A DNA stretch of 64,000 bases from Agreia sp. COWG (GTDB lineage Bacteria > Actinomycetota > Actinomycetes > Actinomycetales > Microbacteriaceae), in NCBI RefSeq assembly GCF_904528075.1, contig NZ_LR882035.1, positions 372,001 through 436,000 of the forward strand. Reading direction: 5' to 3'. The translations under genes were made by a program, and so were the position numbers. Positions within the stretch are counted from its first letter, which is position 1. The number at the start of each line of letters is the position of its first letter. Below, piece by piece: positions 18,016 to 27,241 of this stretch. The notes under the pieces were generated by a model. That model saw nothing but the letters and a program-made list of their open reading frames with translations, did no database searches and was not told where the DNA came from.

Positions 18016-18840
18016 ATGACGATCGCAGCCAACACCGACCTGCTCGAGCTCGCCCGCCGCATCGCGCTGGAGGCGGCCGAACTCGCTGCCCGGCGGCGCG
18101 CCGAGGGTGTCGAGGTCGCCGCCACCAAGTCGTCGATCGTCGACGTGGTCACGCTCGCCGATCGCGAGGTCGAGGCCTTCGTGCGGCAGGCCATCTCAGA
18201 GGCGAGGCCGGATGACGGCTTCCTGGGCGAGGAGTCCACGGGGTCGTCCGGCACGTCGGGGCTCACCTGGATCGTCGACCCGATCGACGGCACCGTCAAC
18301 TACCTTTACGGCATTCCGCAGTATGCCGTCAGCATCGCCGTGGTCGAGGGCGAGGCCGATCCCACCAGTTGGAACGCGCTGGCGGGTTGCGTGGTCAACC
18401 CGGCGAGCGTCGAGATCTTCACGGCGACGCAGGGCGGCGGTGCTCGCCTCGGCGCCCAGCAGCTGCAGGTCAACTCGGATGTCTCGCTCGAGCAGGCGCT
18501 GCTGGGAACCGGATTCTCGTACAGCGCCGAGACGAGGGTGCGCCAGGGGCAGGTGCTCGCCGGCATCGTCGGTCAGGTGCGTGACATCCGCCGGGCCGGA
18601 TCGGCGGCGCTCGACCTCTGTGCGGTCGCGGCCGGGCGACTGGATGCCTACGCCGAGCGCGGTCTCAACCCGTGGGACCACGCGGCCGGCGCGCTCATCG
18701 TGCGCGAGGCGGGGGGCAGCGTTCGCGGCTTCGACGGTGCTCGCGAGAGCGTCGACTTTCTGCTGGCCGGCGAGGCTCCGCTGGCCGATCGCTTGGAGCC
18801 GATCCTGCGCGAGCTGTACGTATCCGCCGGTCTGATCTAG
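18016..18840 (+). CDS. Inositol monophosphatase-family phosphatase
   Basis: 274 residues. Metal-binding motif A GEES (after DDGFL), motif B WIVDPIDGTVNYLYG and motif C NPWDHAAGALIVREAGG are all intact. The family includes inositol-1-phosphatase, histidinol phosphatase and fructose-1,6-bisphosphatase-like enzymes; the true substrate is open. It stands alone between tRNA-Tyr and an M23 peptidase gene. Confidence 0.9.
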   Translation: MTIAANTDLLELARRIALEAAELAARRRAEGVEVAATKSSIVDVVTLADREVEAFVRQAISEARPDDGFLGEESTGSSGTSGLTWIVDPIDGTVNYLYGIPQYAVSIAVVEGEADPTSWNALAGCVVNPASVEIFTATQGGGARLGAQQLQVNSDVSLEQALLGTGFSYSAETRVRQGQVLAGIVGQVRDIRRAGSAALDLCAVAAGRLDAYAERGLNPWDHAAGALIVREAGGSVRGFDGARESVDFLLAGEAPLADRLEPILRELYVSAGLI

Positions 18841-19022
18841 CTTGTGACCTGGTTTCTGCACCCGCTTCGGGTCTAGGCTTTCGAGAGTCTGCAAGCCTGT
18901 GAACACGCTGTGTGCAAATTTTCAGACTCGTCGGTTACCCTCGATGGTCGCTGTAGTTGGCCCCACTCGTCGCCACCGGCCTCATCACACCCCTCTCGAA
19001 CTGTTATTGGAAATTCTGCGCC

Positions 19023-20423
19023 TTGGCTCGTCACACCCCCCGATCCGAAGACAACTCGTCTGAGGTCGACGGTCTGACGCCCGTATCAGTGCCCGCTCCT
19101 GCTCCTGCAGTGTTGTCGCGTCGGGCCGCTCGCGCCGCGGGAATCACCGCTCCCATCGTGCTGACCGAGGCACAAGAGCTCGAGGCCGAGCGCCAGGCGG
19201 AGTTGCTCGCGTTCGAGAAGAATGTCCGCCCTCGTGGACGCCGCGCGGCCGCCTCCACGGAGCAGCTCGCCTCCTCGGCAGCGTCCGGTGCCGCTTTCGA
19301 TGCGACTGAGCCCGAGCTGGTGCCCGCCGGCATCGCAGAGTCCGTGACCCTGGTGTCCGCCGTCGATGTGACCGCCGCACCCTCGGCGACCGACGCTTCC
19401 GACTCTCCCGCCTCGATCTCTCTACCAAAACCCGTCGACGACCCCAGCGCAGCCAGTGCGGGCGACGCCGCTGCCCTTGCACTCACCGACGTTCTCGGCG
19501 AGGTTCCGGCGGCGACACGGAGCCGTCAGCCCGGTCGACGCGCCAGCTCATCCGAGCCGGACGACACGGCCCCCGCGACCGCACGTCGGGTGGGGCGTCG
19601 GGCTGCGGTCGATGCGCCCAGGTCTGCCAGGGATGCCTCGGGAAGCGGATCGGGCGAGGCTGCCATTCCTTCCTCGCGCCGGCGCCGGCCGTCGACCAAG
19701 ATGATCGCTCAGAAGAGTGTCGGCGCGTTCGCATTCCTGCTCGTGGCAGGCATGGCCGTGGCCACGTCGCTGCCGGCCGAGGCGTACTTCGCCGCGACGC
19801 CGAACGCCTCGATCTCGCAGAGCGTGCAGGCCCAGGCCGAGTGGGCGGCATCCGGCAGCACCGAGAAGCAGCAGATCACGACGGATGCCTCGGCCCCGAC
19901 GTCGGGGATCCAGCGCGACGGCTACTCGATCGTCGAGGTGCCGAAGGTATCGATGGCCGGCTTCAATACGGCCGACACGTTCTCGAACGACACGTCCGGA
20001 ACGATCCAGTGGCCGTTCCCCACGGGCGTGCCGATCAGCGACGGCTTCGGCTACCGCTCGTCGCCCGGCGGCATCGGCAGCACAAACCACCAGGGAATCG
20101 ACTTCAACCCCGGCATGGGCGCTCCTGTGCAGGCCATCGCCGACGGCGTCGTGCGGGTCGCGCAGAAGAGCGACGCGGGCGGCTACGGCTGCTACGTGAT
20201 CATCGACCACACCGTGAACGGCATGAAGTTCGCGAGCCTCTACGGCCACATGCAGTGCAACTCGATCACCGTGAGCAAGGGCGACACGGTGAAGGTCGGC
20301 GAGCAGATCGGCAAGGTCGGAAGCACGGGAACCTCGACGGGTGCGCACCTGCACTTCGAGATCCACACGGCCTCCGACACCCCGATCGACCCCATGCCCT
20401 GGCTGAACCAGTACGCCAATTAG
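19023..20423 (+). CDS. M23-family peptidoglycan endopeptidase with long disordered N-terminus
   Basis: About 466 residues from the TTG at 19023; an upstream TTG at 18957 is in frame and the start is uncertain because no strong ribosome site is visible. The first ~220 residues are Ala/Ser/Pro-rich and low complexity. One membrane segment (VGAFAFLLVAGMAVATSLPA) precedes an exported C-terminal M23 domain with zinc ligands in NHQGIDFNPG and HLHFEIH, plus GYGCYVIIDH. It likely hydrolyses peptide cross-links in the cell wall during growth or division. The next gene is convergent. Confidence 0.9.
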   Translation: MARHTPRSEDNSSEVDGLTPVSVPAPAPAVLSRRAARAAGITAPIVLTEAQELEAERQAELLAFEKNVRPRGRRAAASTEQLASSAASGAAFDATEPELVPAGIAESVTLVSAVDVTAAPSATDASDSPASISLPKPVDDPSAASAGDAAALALTDVLGEVPAATRSRQPGRRASSSEPDDTAPATARRVGRRAAVDAPRSARDASGSGSGEAAIPSSRRRRPSTKMIAQKSVGAFAFLLVAGMAVATSLPAEAYFAATPNASISQSVQAQAEWAASGSTEKQQITTDASAPTSGIQRDGYSIVEVPKVSMAGFNTADTFSNDTSGTIQWPFPTGVPISDGFGYRSSPGGIGSTNHQGIDFNPGMGAPVQAIADGVVRVAQKSDAGGYGCYVIIDHTVNGMKFASLYGHMQCNSITVSKGDTVKVGEQIGKVGSTGTSTGAHLHFEIHTASDTPIDPMPWLNQYAN

Positions 20424-20555
20424 GCCGTCGCAGTGGCGGCCGCGGCCGCGGGCGTCACGGTAATCACGAGCCCCGCCATCCATTGGTCGCGAATCGACCC
20501 TCACCCCGAGCGGTGAGTCGATGTGTGCCACACGAGTGATCGCCGCGCGACGCGA

Positions 20556-20605
20556 TGTGGCGCAGATCGACCGAAACCGCGCGGGTCAGGTCGATCTGCG
20601 CCACA
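20556..20605. terminator. 17-bp perfect inverted repeat between convergent genes
   Basis: TGTGGCGCAGATCGACC (20556-20572) is exactly complementary to 20589-20605, with a 16-base loop. It lies between the stops of the M23 gene (+) and the alpha-glucosidase gene (-). There is no T-run, so it is either a bidirectional structure-type terminator or a protein-binding repeat. Confidence 0.5.
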
Positions 20606-20623
20606 CGGGCATCGGCTGGGCTG

Positions 20624-22375
20624 CTAGTTCGCGAGCCAGACCGTGGTGTCGACGGGCAGCACGGCCTCGGCGACGGACTCCGACGCGAGCAGCACCTCTG
20701 CCTCCGGGAGCTCAACGGGCACGCTGCCGATGTTCGAGATCACCGTGACACCGCCGTTCGTGAACGCGATGACGTCGTCTCCGTAGCCGGATAGCCACTC
20801 GAGCGTGCTGCTCGCCAGCTCGTGGCTCTTGCGCAGTGCGAGGGCCAGCTTGTAGAGCTCGAGCGTCGACCCGGGCACGCCGATCTGGCTGGAGCGGCTG
20901 TAGGCATCCCAGTCGCCCGGCTGCGGCAGCCAGCTCGCGGCTGTCGGGCCGAAGCCGTAACTCGGCTTGCCGGCCTCCCACGGAATCGGCACGCGGCATC
21001 CGTCGCGCCCGTAGCGCTTGCCTTTGGTGCGGAACCATGTGGGGTCTTGGCGGGCCTCGTCTGGCAGGTAGATGGCCTCGGGCAGGCCGAGTTCCTCGCC
21101 TTGGTAGACGTAGGAGCTGCCGGGCAGCGCGAGCATGAGCGCCGTGGCGGCCCTGGCCCGGCGCAGGCCGAGAACGGGATCCGGCAGGCCGGGGGAGTCC
21201 GGGCCGAGGCCGTCTCCCTGCAGGTTGTCGGCACCGAGAGCGAGGCGGCTGGCGTGACGCACCACGTCGTGGTTCGAGAGCACCCAGGTAGAGGGCGCGC
21301 CGACCGTGCCGAACGCGTGGATCGACGTGTCGATCACGGCGCGCAGCGCGGGGGCGTTCCACGAGGCCGACAGGTAGGTGAAGTTGAATGCCTGTTGCAT
21401 CTCGTCGGGGCGTACCCACCGGGCGAGCTTGGTGAGCGGTTCGACCCAGGCCTCGGCGCAGAGCACGCGGTCGCCCTCGTACTCGTCGAGCACCTCGTGC
21501 CATGAGCGATAGATCTCGTGTACGCCGTCTTGCGCCCAGTAGGGCGGGGTGGCCGGGTCGACGGTCTCGTCTGCGCCGACGCCCGGCTCGAGGGCGGTTG
21601 CTGCGCCCCCACCCATGCTGCCGGCGTCGGCGGGCGGCGTGTAGTCGGGGAGCCCGGCCTCTTTGATCAGGCCGTGCGCGACATCCACCCGGAAGCCGTC
21701 GACGCCGCGATCGAGCCAGAACCTCAGTACATCGAGCATCTGCTGGCGCACCCAGGGGTTCTCCCAGTTGAGGTCGGGCTGGCTGACGTCGAAGATGTGC
21801 AGATACCACTGGCCGGGGGTTCCGTCGGCGCGGGTGGTGCGCTCCCACATGGGCCCGCCGAAGACGCTCTGCCAGTTGTTCGGCGGCAGCTCACCGTTTT
21901 CTCCGAGGCCGTCTCGGAACATGTAGCGCTCGCGCTCGGGGCTGCCCTCGTCGGCGGCGAGGGCAGCCTTGAACCACTCGTGATCCCACGAGGTGTGGTT
22001 CGGCACGAGGTCGACGATGACCTTGAGGCCGAGGCTGTGCGCCTTGGCGAGCATCAGGTCGAAGTCGGCGAGCGTGCCGAAGAGCGGGTCGACGTCGATG
22101 TAGTCGGCCACGTCGTAGCCCGCATCGTGTTGGGGCGACGTGTAGAACGGGGACAGCCATATGGCGTCGACGCCGAGGTCGGCGAGCGAGTCGAGGCGGC
22201 TCGTGATGCCCGGCAGGTCGCCGATGCCGTCACCGTCGCTGTCGGCGAACGACCGCGGGTAGATCTGGTAGATGACGGCGGAGCGCCACCACTCCGACCC
22301 CTGGCCGATGACGGTGAGGGATGCCTGTGGTGACGTTTCGGGCGCGCCCGACGTATCGGATAGTTCGACTGTCAT
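20624..22375 (-). CDS. GH13 alpha-glucosidase/alpha-amylase-family enzyme
   Basis: 583 residues. The barrel motifs are complete: DGIGDLPGITSRLDSLADLG, DLVPNHTS, DGFRVDVAHG with the catalytic Asp, LCAEAWVE with the acid Glu, and VLSNHDVVRHASR with the stabilising Asp. No signal peptide, so it acts in the cytoplasm on imported alpha-glucosides; oligo-1,6-glucosidase or maltase-type specificity is most likely. A LacI-like palindrome lies 16 bases upstream of its start. Confidence 0.92.
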   Translation of the reverse strand: MTVELSDTSGAPETSPQASLTVIGQGSEWWRSAVIYQIYPRSFADSDGDGIGDLPGITSRLDSLADLGVDAIWLSPFYTSPQHDAGYDVADYIDVDPLFGTLADFDLMLAKAHSLGLKVIVDLVPNHTSWDHEWFKAALAADEGSPERERYMFRDGLGENGELPPNNWQSVFGGPMWERTTRADGTPGQWYLHIFDVSQPDLNWENPWVRQQMLDVLRFWLDRGVDGFRVDVAHGLIKEAGLPDYTPPADAGSMGGGAATALEPGVGADETVDPATPPYWAQDGVHEIYRSWHEVLDEYEGDRVLCAEAWVEPLTKLARWVRPDEMQQAFNFTYLSASWNAPALRAVIDTSIHAFGTVGAPSTWVLSNHDVVRHASRLALGADNLQGDGLGPDSPGLPDPVLGLRRARAATALMLALPGSSYVYQGEELGLPEAIYLPDEARQDPTWFRTKGKRYGRDGCRVPIPWEAGKPSYGFGPTAASWLPQPGDWDAYSRSSQIGVPGSTLELYKLALALRKSHELASSTLEWLSGYGDDVIAFTNGGVTVISNIGSVPVELPEAEVLLASESVAEAVLPVDTTVWLAN

Positions 22376-22391
22376 GCCGGATACTCTATCC

Positions 22392-22405
22392 TCGAATCGT
22401 TTCGA
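22392..22405. promoter_or_regulatory. LacI-family-like operator upstream of the GH13 gene
   Basis: TCGAATCGTTTCGA is a near-palindrome (12 of 14 positions symmetrical) resembling LacI-type sugar-repressor operators with CGAA/TTCG half-sites. Its place just upstream of a glucosidase gene makes sugar-responsive repression plausible. No LacI gene is in the window. Confidence 0.4.
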
Positions 22406-22504
22406 TCGGCACCCGGATGCTCTCGCTGGTTCGGGTGCGAGCGGTTGTGATGCTATTCTCTACAGGTGCCAAATCGCACGCCGTTTTTTCCGTGCGCAGG
22501 TTAC

Positions 22505-22576
<72 letters not shown>

Positions 22577-22627
22577 CCGTCCTCCACAAGACGCGAGCGA
22601 GAGCTCGAGTCCGAGCGGACGTTGCCC

Positions 22628-22701
22628 GGCGGGGTAGCTCAGGTGGTTAGAGCACACGGCTCATAATCGTGGTGTCGCGGGTTCGAGTCCCGCTCCCGCT
22701 A
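22628..22701 (+). tRNA. tRNA-Met (CAT)
   Basis: Acceptor GGCGGGG pairs with TCCCGCT (two G-T pairs). Anticodon stem CACGG/TCGTG with loop CTCATAA gives CAT. T-arm GCGGGTTCGAGTCCCGC. Found 51 bases after tRNA-Thr and probably co-transcribed. Elongator type is favoured over initiator because the first acceptor pair can form. Confidence 0.92.
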
Positions 22702-22703
22702 CG

Positions 22704-22737
22704 AAAAGCCCCGAGATCTCGCCATCTCGGGGCTTTT
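22704..22737 (+). terminator. Rho-independent terminator after tRNA-Met
   Basis: AAAAGCCCCGAGAT (22704-22717) pairs exactly with ATCTCGGGGCTTTT (22724-22737) around a 6-base loop, ending in four T. Confidence 0.92.
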
Positions 22738-22775
22738 CTCTTGCGCGCCCGAGGTGGGGCGCAGCATCCGGTCTC

Positions 22776-24317
22776 TCAGCCGGCGGGCAGCGTGAGCACG
22801 AAGACCGCCCCGGCATTCGTGCCCGACGGTTCGGCGCAGACCAGGTCTCCGCCGTGCGCCCGGGCGATTCCCCTCGCGATGGGCAGGCCGAGGCCCGCTC
22901 CGCCGCCGGAGGCGTTTCTCGCCGAGTCGAGTCGTACGAGGCGGTCGAAGATGCGAGAGCGATCCTGCACCGGCACGCCGGGGCCCCGATCGGAGACCTC
23001 GATACGCACAGCGTCTGCAGCGTCGGCGTCCTCGATCGTCACGGTCACGGGCCCGTCGCCGCCGGTCATCCGGGCTGCGTTGTCGACGAGGTTGGCGATC
23101 ACCTGGCTGAGCCGCTCCGCGTCGCCGACCATTGTTCGCGCCTCGCCGTCGCGGTTGTCGACGCAGGTCAATTCGAGGCCCGGTCGCCGGATGCGCTGCC
23201 GCTCGGCCTCGCTCACCACGATCGTGGCGACATCGATCGGCGCCCGGTGCAGCACGAGCCCCTGGTCGACGCGCGCCATCATGAGCATGTCGTCGATGAG
23301 GCGGGACGCTCTCGCAGCCTCCCGCACCACGTGGCTGGCGAGCCGCTCGCGCTCGGCGCGGTCGACGGACGACCGCACCAGGGTGTCGGCGGCGGCCTGC
23401 ATTCCCGACACGGGGGTGCGCAGCTCGTGCGCGGCGTCACTGACGAAGGAGCGCACCCTCTGCTCGGCGTCACGGGCAACGCGCTCGGCGTTCACGGCCG
23501 CACGCTCGGCGCCCTCGACCCCGTCGAGCATCTCGTCGAAGGCGGTGGCCACACGCCCGATCTCGGTGCGGGGCTTCTGCGGGCGCAGTCGCCTGCCGCG
23601 GTCTCCGCGGGCGATGTCGCGCGCCACGGCGGTCATCGACTCGAGCGGGTGCAGCGCGCCGCGAACGACGAGGATCAATGCCGCCGCCGCGAGCAGGAGG
23701 AAGACCGCCGAGGCCCCGAGCATGATCCAGAGGAGCTGATGGAGCGTCTGGTCGACGCTGCCAGCCCCCACGCTGAGGGTGAGCACCGTGCCATCGCTGA
23801 GCTTCGACTCCAGGGTGAGGATCTGCGGGTCCGAGGCGGTGATGGTCGACGACGTGATGGTGCTGCCGGATGCGGAGCCTGAGCGCTGGTCTGCCCCCGT
23901 GTCCGCTCCCGCGCCCGGTGTCGAGGAGGAACCGGCGACGCCCGGTGCGTCGGCCTCGAGGCCAGGCCCTCCGAGCGGGCCGAGGCCGGAGGCATCCGGC
24001 CCGCGTCGCAGCTGGTCCGGCGTCGGGCCGGCCACGACAGAGCCGCCATCGGGGCTCTCGATGAGCACAGAGACGCCCTGCGCAGAGAGGCGGCTCGCCA
24101 GGTCGTCATTCGAGACGGTGCCGACGAGGGCCGCTGCGGCCGATGCCCGATCCTGCAGCCGCTCCTCGAGCTGGGCGCGCAGGCGTTCGCCGAGCACGAA
24201 CTGCACGGTGAAGCACAGAGCGAGAAGCAGCACGGTCAGCAGAGCCAGCACCGACAACACGGTGCGGGTGCGCAGCGAACCCGTGCGCAGCCCGACGGTT
24301 TCGGATGGGCGGCTCAC
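22776..24317 (-). CDS. Sensor histidine kinase
   Basis: 513 residues from a GTG at 24317 that overlaps the stop of the response-regulator gene. Two membrane segments (about 20-42 and 188-210) flank an external Ser/Gly-rich sensor region. A HAMP-like linker (LHPLESMTAVARDIARGDRGRR) leads to the HisKA box VSDAAHELRTPVSGM (phospho-His) and ATPase N, G1 and G2 boxes VIANLVDNAARM, VSDRGPGVP, GAGLGLPIARGIARAHGG. Signal unknown. Works with the regulator encoded upstream. Confidence 0.93.
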   Translation of the reverse strand: MSRPSETVGLRTGSLRTRTVLSVLALLTVLLLALCFTVQFVLGERLRAQLEERLQDRASAAAALVGTVSNDDLASRLSAQGVSVLIESPDGGSVVAGPTPDQLRRGPDASGLGPLGGPGLEADAPGVAGSSSTPGAGADTGADQRSGSASGSTITSSTITASDPQILTLESKLSDGTVLTLSVGAGSVDQTLHQLLWIMLGASAVFLLLAAAALILVVRGALHPLESMTAVARDIARGDRGRRLRPQKPRTEIGRVATAFDEMLDGVEGAERAAVNAERVARDAEQRVRSFVSDAAHELRTPVSGMQAAADTLVRSSVDRAERERLASHVVREAARASRLIDDMLMMARVDQGLVLHRAPIDVATIVVSEAERQRIRRPGLELTCVDNRDGEARTMVGDAERLSQVIANLVDNAARMTGGDGPVTVTIEDADAADAVRIEVSDRGPGVPVQDRSRIFDRLVRLDSARNASGGGAGLGLPIARGIARAHGGDLVCAEPSGTNAGAVFVLTLPAG

Positions 24318-24982
24318 GCGCTCAGCCGGTAGCCGATGCCGCGGACGGTGTGGATGAGACGCGGCCCGTTCGCCTCCATCTTGCGCCGCAGCGAGCTCAG
24401 GTGAACCTCGACGACGTTCGCGTCGATGTCGTCGTAGCCCCACACCTGCGTGAGGATCTGACCCTTCGACAGCGTGCGGCCCCGGCTCTGCGCCAGAAAG
24501 CTCAGCAGGCGGAACTCGGTGGCGGTCAGCGTTAAAGGCTTATCGCCGCGAGCCGAGCGGGCGCCGTCGATATCGATCATCAGATCGCCGATCTCGATCA
24601 CCGAGGGAAGGCGCCCGCGCCGACGAAGAATGGCGCTGACCCGGGCGACGAGCTCGGCCATCGAGAACGGTTTCACGAGATAGTCGTCGATTCCCTCGGC
24701 GAAGCCGCGAAGCCGGTCGTCGACCTCGTCGCGCGCTGTGAGCATCATCACGGCGCAATCGCTGCGTGATCGCAGCTGCGCCGCGAGGGAGAGCCCGTTC
24801 GGTCCGGGCAACATCCAGTCGAGAATCGCGATGTCGGGCACGAAGGCGGCCAGGTCGTCGGCGAGGGCGATACCGTCTTCGCGGGCAGCCACGACGAAGC
24901 CTTCATCGACGAGGGCGGTGGTGACCGAGCTGCGGATGGTCTCGTCGTCTTCGACGAGCAGGATGCGGGCAGGGGTGGTCAT
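24314..24982 (-). CDS. OmpR/PhoB-family response regulator
   Basis: 222 residues. Receiver domain with acidic pocket (LLVEDDE), phospho-acceptor Asp in IAILDWMLPG, Thr in MMLTARD and Lys in DYLVKPF. C-terminal winged helix (TATEFRLLSFLAQSRGRTLSKGQILTQVWGYD ... RRKMEANGPRLIHTVRGIGYRL, split). First gene of the two-component operon; overlaps the kinase start. The divergent gene at 25143 is a possible target. Confidence 0.94.
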   Translation of the reverse strand: MTTPARILLVEDDETIRSSVTTALVDEGFVVAAREDGIALADDLAAFVPDIAILDWMLPGPNGLSLAAQLRSRSDCAVMMLTARDEVDDRLRGFAEGIDDYLVKPFSMAELVARVSAILRRRGRLPSVIEIGDLMIDIDGARSARGDKPLTLTATEFRLLSFLAQSRGRTLSKGQILTQVWGYDDIDANVVEVHLSSLRRKMEANGPRLIHTVRGIGYRLSA

Positions 24983-25142
24983 TCGAGGAAGCTACGCCAG
25001 CTTTCAGGCACGTTTCTATGCGCCGACTGACAGTGTCCTGAGCTTAACGGAAGCTTCAGATTCGCTAACAACTGTGGATCACGTCAGGACGCCTCGTTCT
25101 GGCCGGCGCATCGAATCGTGCCGAACCTGAAAGGAATCACTC

Positions 25143-25649
25143 GTGTCAGATCTCATGCTCTTCACCGGCCCGGAATCGTCGAACACCCCCTCGTCTCCGC
25201 CGCCTCGCCGCTCCTTTCGCAAGCGCCTCGCCGTCGGGGTGGCGTGCGGCGTGATCGGTCTCGGGATCGTCGGGACGACGGCGGCCTTCGCCTCGCAGGA
25301 CGCTATGCCGACGCCGACCACCACCTCGTCGGTGTCGCCGACTCCCGGTCCGACCGATGGCGCGATGCCGCCCGCTCCGGCGGACGGGATGACTCCGCCG
25401 GCCCCCGCCGACGGTTCGACCCCGCCGGCTCCGCCCGCACCCGGCGCTGGCGGGCTGTGTGCGCCCGGAGCTGCCGGTGCACCCGCGGCCCCCGCCGACG
25501 GAGCTGCGAAGCCTGAGCTTCCGGTGCCGGCCGACGGACAGGCGGCTCCCACACCACCGAGCGGCGCACCCACGCCTCCGGAGGGCGCTCCCGCGCCCTC
25601 GGCCGACTCGCCCACTCCGGCCCCGACCGGTTCGAGCTCCGGCTCCTGA
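25143..25649 (+). CDS. Pro/Ala-rich secreted or membrane-anchored protein of unknown function
   Basis: 168 residues from a GTG, with GAAAGGAATCACTC upstream. A basic stretch (RRSFRKRLA) and a single hydrophobic segment (VGVACGVIGLGIVGTTAAFA) resemble a signal peptide with an AFA-S cleavage site. The mature part is almost wholly Pro/Ala/Thr/Ser with repeated PPAPADG units (about 76-105). Probably extended and wall-associated. Located divergently from the two-component system; possible target of it. No family recognised. Confidence 0.65.
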   Translation: MSDLMLFTGPESSNTPSSPPPRRSFRKRLAVGVACGVIGLGIVGTTAAFASQDAMPTPTTTSSVSPTPGPTDGAMPPAPADGMTPPAPADGSTPPAPPAPGAGGLCAPGAAGAPAAPADGAAKPELPVPADGQAAPTPPSGAPTPPEGAPAPSADSPTPAPTGSSSGS

Positions 25650-25738
25650 TAACCCGTCGGCGCCGACCTCGCCCATCGTGGGCGGGGTCGACGCCGTCGA
25701 CGGGTGCTGCCCGGCTCGCCAGCGGATACCCTCAAGGG

Positions 25739-26338
25739 GTGGACACCTCGACAGCGCACCCGGAGCGCGAGCGGATTCTGAACGTGCCGAACACGATCAC
25801 GTTCGCCCGTCTCATCCTGTTCATGCCCCTTTTTGTGCTGCTCGTGCTCGTATGGCACGAGAACTTCTGGGCCTTCGTGGTGCTCGTCGCGCTGGGGGCA
25901 ACGGACTGGATCGACGGCTTCGCCGCCCGCAGGCTCAATCAGGTGACGCACTTCGGCGCCGTGCTCGACCCCGTCGCCGATCGGGCCAGCCAGGTGGTGG
26001 TGTGTCTCACCCTGGTGATCAGCGGAATCCTTCCCGTCTGGATTCTCGTCGCCATCGCGGCGACCGACCTCATTTTGGGCCTGATCATCTTGGCCTACAA
26101 GCGCCAGGGTTCGATGACGATCACCTACATCTCGAAGATCCGCACCACATTCCTCATGCTGGGCTTGCCGCTGCTGCTGCTCGGCCACGCCGACTTCGCC
26201 GGCCACGAGGTGCTGGCCGTCATCGCCTTCTACGCCGTGGTCGTCGGATGCCTGCTGCACGTGTTCGTCGGCGCCCAGTACGCGACGATCGTCATCCGCG
26301 AGGGTCGCAGCACGCGCTCATCTGCCGCCAACGCCTAG
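25739..26338 (+). CDS. CDP-alcohol phosphatidyltransferase
   Basis: 199 residues from a GTG. The diagnostic motif D-G-x2-A-R-x8-G-x3-D-x3-D is present as DGFAARRLNQVTHFGAVLDP then VADR. Several membrane helices. It transfers an alcohol (for example glycerol phosphate or inositol phosphate) to CDP-diacylglycerol; PgsA-like function is likely but not proven. Next gene follows after 7 bases. Confidence 0.88.
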   Translation: MDTSTAHPERERILNVPNTITFARLILFMPLFVLLVLVWHENFWAFVVLVALGATDWIDGFAARRLNQVTHFGAVLDPVADRASQVVVCLTLVISGILPVWILVAIAATDLILGLIILAYKRQGSMTITYISKIRTTFLMLGLPLLLLGHADFAGHEVLAVIAFYAVVVGCLLHVFVGAQYATIVIREGRSTRSSAANA

Positions 26339-26345
26339 CGTCAGC

Positions 26346-27164
26346 GTGCCCGTTCTCTCCATCGACAGCCTCGACGACCCGCGGCTCGGCGACTACGCCC
26401 ACCTCACCGACGTGGCCCTGAAGAAGGCCCGCGGAACCGAGCACGCACAGGGTCTCTATCTCGCCGAGTCGTTGCTGGTGTTCGAGCGAGCGCTGAGGGC
26501 TGGCCATGTTCCGCGCTCGGTGCTGGCCCTCGGCACCTCGACCGACGAGGCCTCAGCGGCGCTCGCGCAGCACGGCTTCGACGACGTTCCCGTCTTCACC
26601 GGGCCGGGCGAACTTCTCGCCGAGCTCACCGGCTACGTGCTGCACCGCGGTCTCATCGCGTCGATGAACCGCCCCGCGCTCGCGGAGGCGGCGACCCTCA
26701 TCGAGGGTGCTCGCCGCATCGTCGTGCTCGAGAACGTGGTCGACCCCACCAACGTCGGAGCGATCTTCCGCTCCGCCGGAGCCATCGGGGCCGACGCCAT
26801 CCTCGTGACGCCGCGCTGCTCCGATCCCTTCTACCGCCGGGCCATCCGGGTGAGTATGGGAACCGTCCTGCAGGTCCCCTGGACCCGCGTCGGCGAGTGG
26901 CCCGAGACGCGCGAGCTGTTGGTCGACGCGGGCTTTCACGTCGCAGCCCTCGCCCTGACGCCGGATGCGGTCAGCCTGCGCGATTTCCAGTCCCGGCTCC
27001 CTGAGAGGCTCGCCCTGGTGCTGGGCGCGGAGGGCGAGGGTCTCACGGCCGAGGCGATCGCGGCATCCGACACGGTGGTGCAGATCCCCATGAAGCACGG
27101 CATCGACTCGCTGAACGTGGCCGCGGCCAGCGCCGTCGCGATGTGGGCGGTCTCGGGCGACTGA
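26346..27164 (+). CDS. TrmH/SpoU-family RNA 2'-O-methyltransferase
   Basis: 272 residues from a GTG. N-terminal substrate-binding part, then SPOUT motifs: VVLENVVDPTNVGAIFRSAGAIGADAIL (split, motif 1), LALVLGAEGEGLT (motif 2) and QIPMKHGIDSLNVAAASAVAM (motif 3). These bind SAM in the knot. Target is tRNA or 23S rRNA, not resolvable here. Confidence 0.92.
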   Translation: MPVLSIDSLDDPRLGDYAHLTDVALKKARGTEHAQGLYLAESLLVFERALRAGHVPRSVLALGTSTDEASAALAQHGFDDVPVFTGPGELLAELTGYVLHRGLIASMNRPALAEAATLIEGARRIVVLENVVDPTNVGAIFRSAGAIGADAILVTPRCSDPFYRRAIRVSMGTVLQVPWTRVGEWPETRELLVDAGFHVAALALTPDAVSLRDFQSRLPERLALVLGAEGEGLTAEAIAASDTVVQIPMKHGIDSLNVAAASAVAMWAVSGD

Positions 27165-27241
27165 ACCCAGGGGCTGTGCGCGGCGAGCTTTCTGCGGGCC
27201 TGCACAGGGCGAGAGCGCCGGGTGCTTCGTAGAATGAACGG

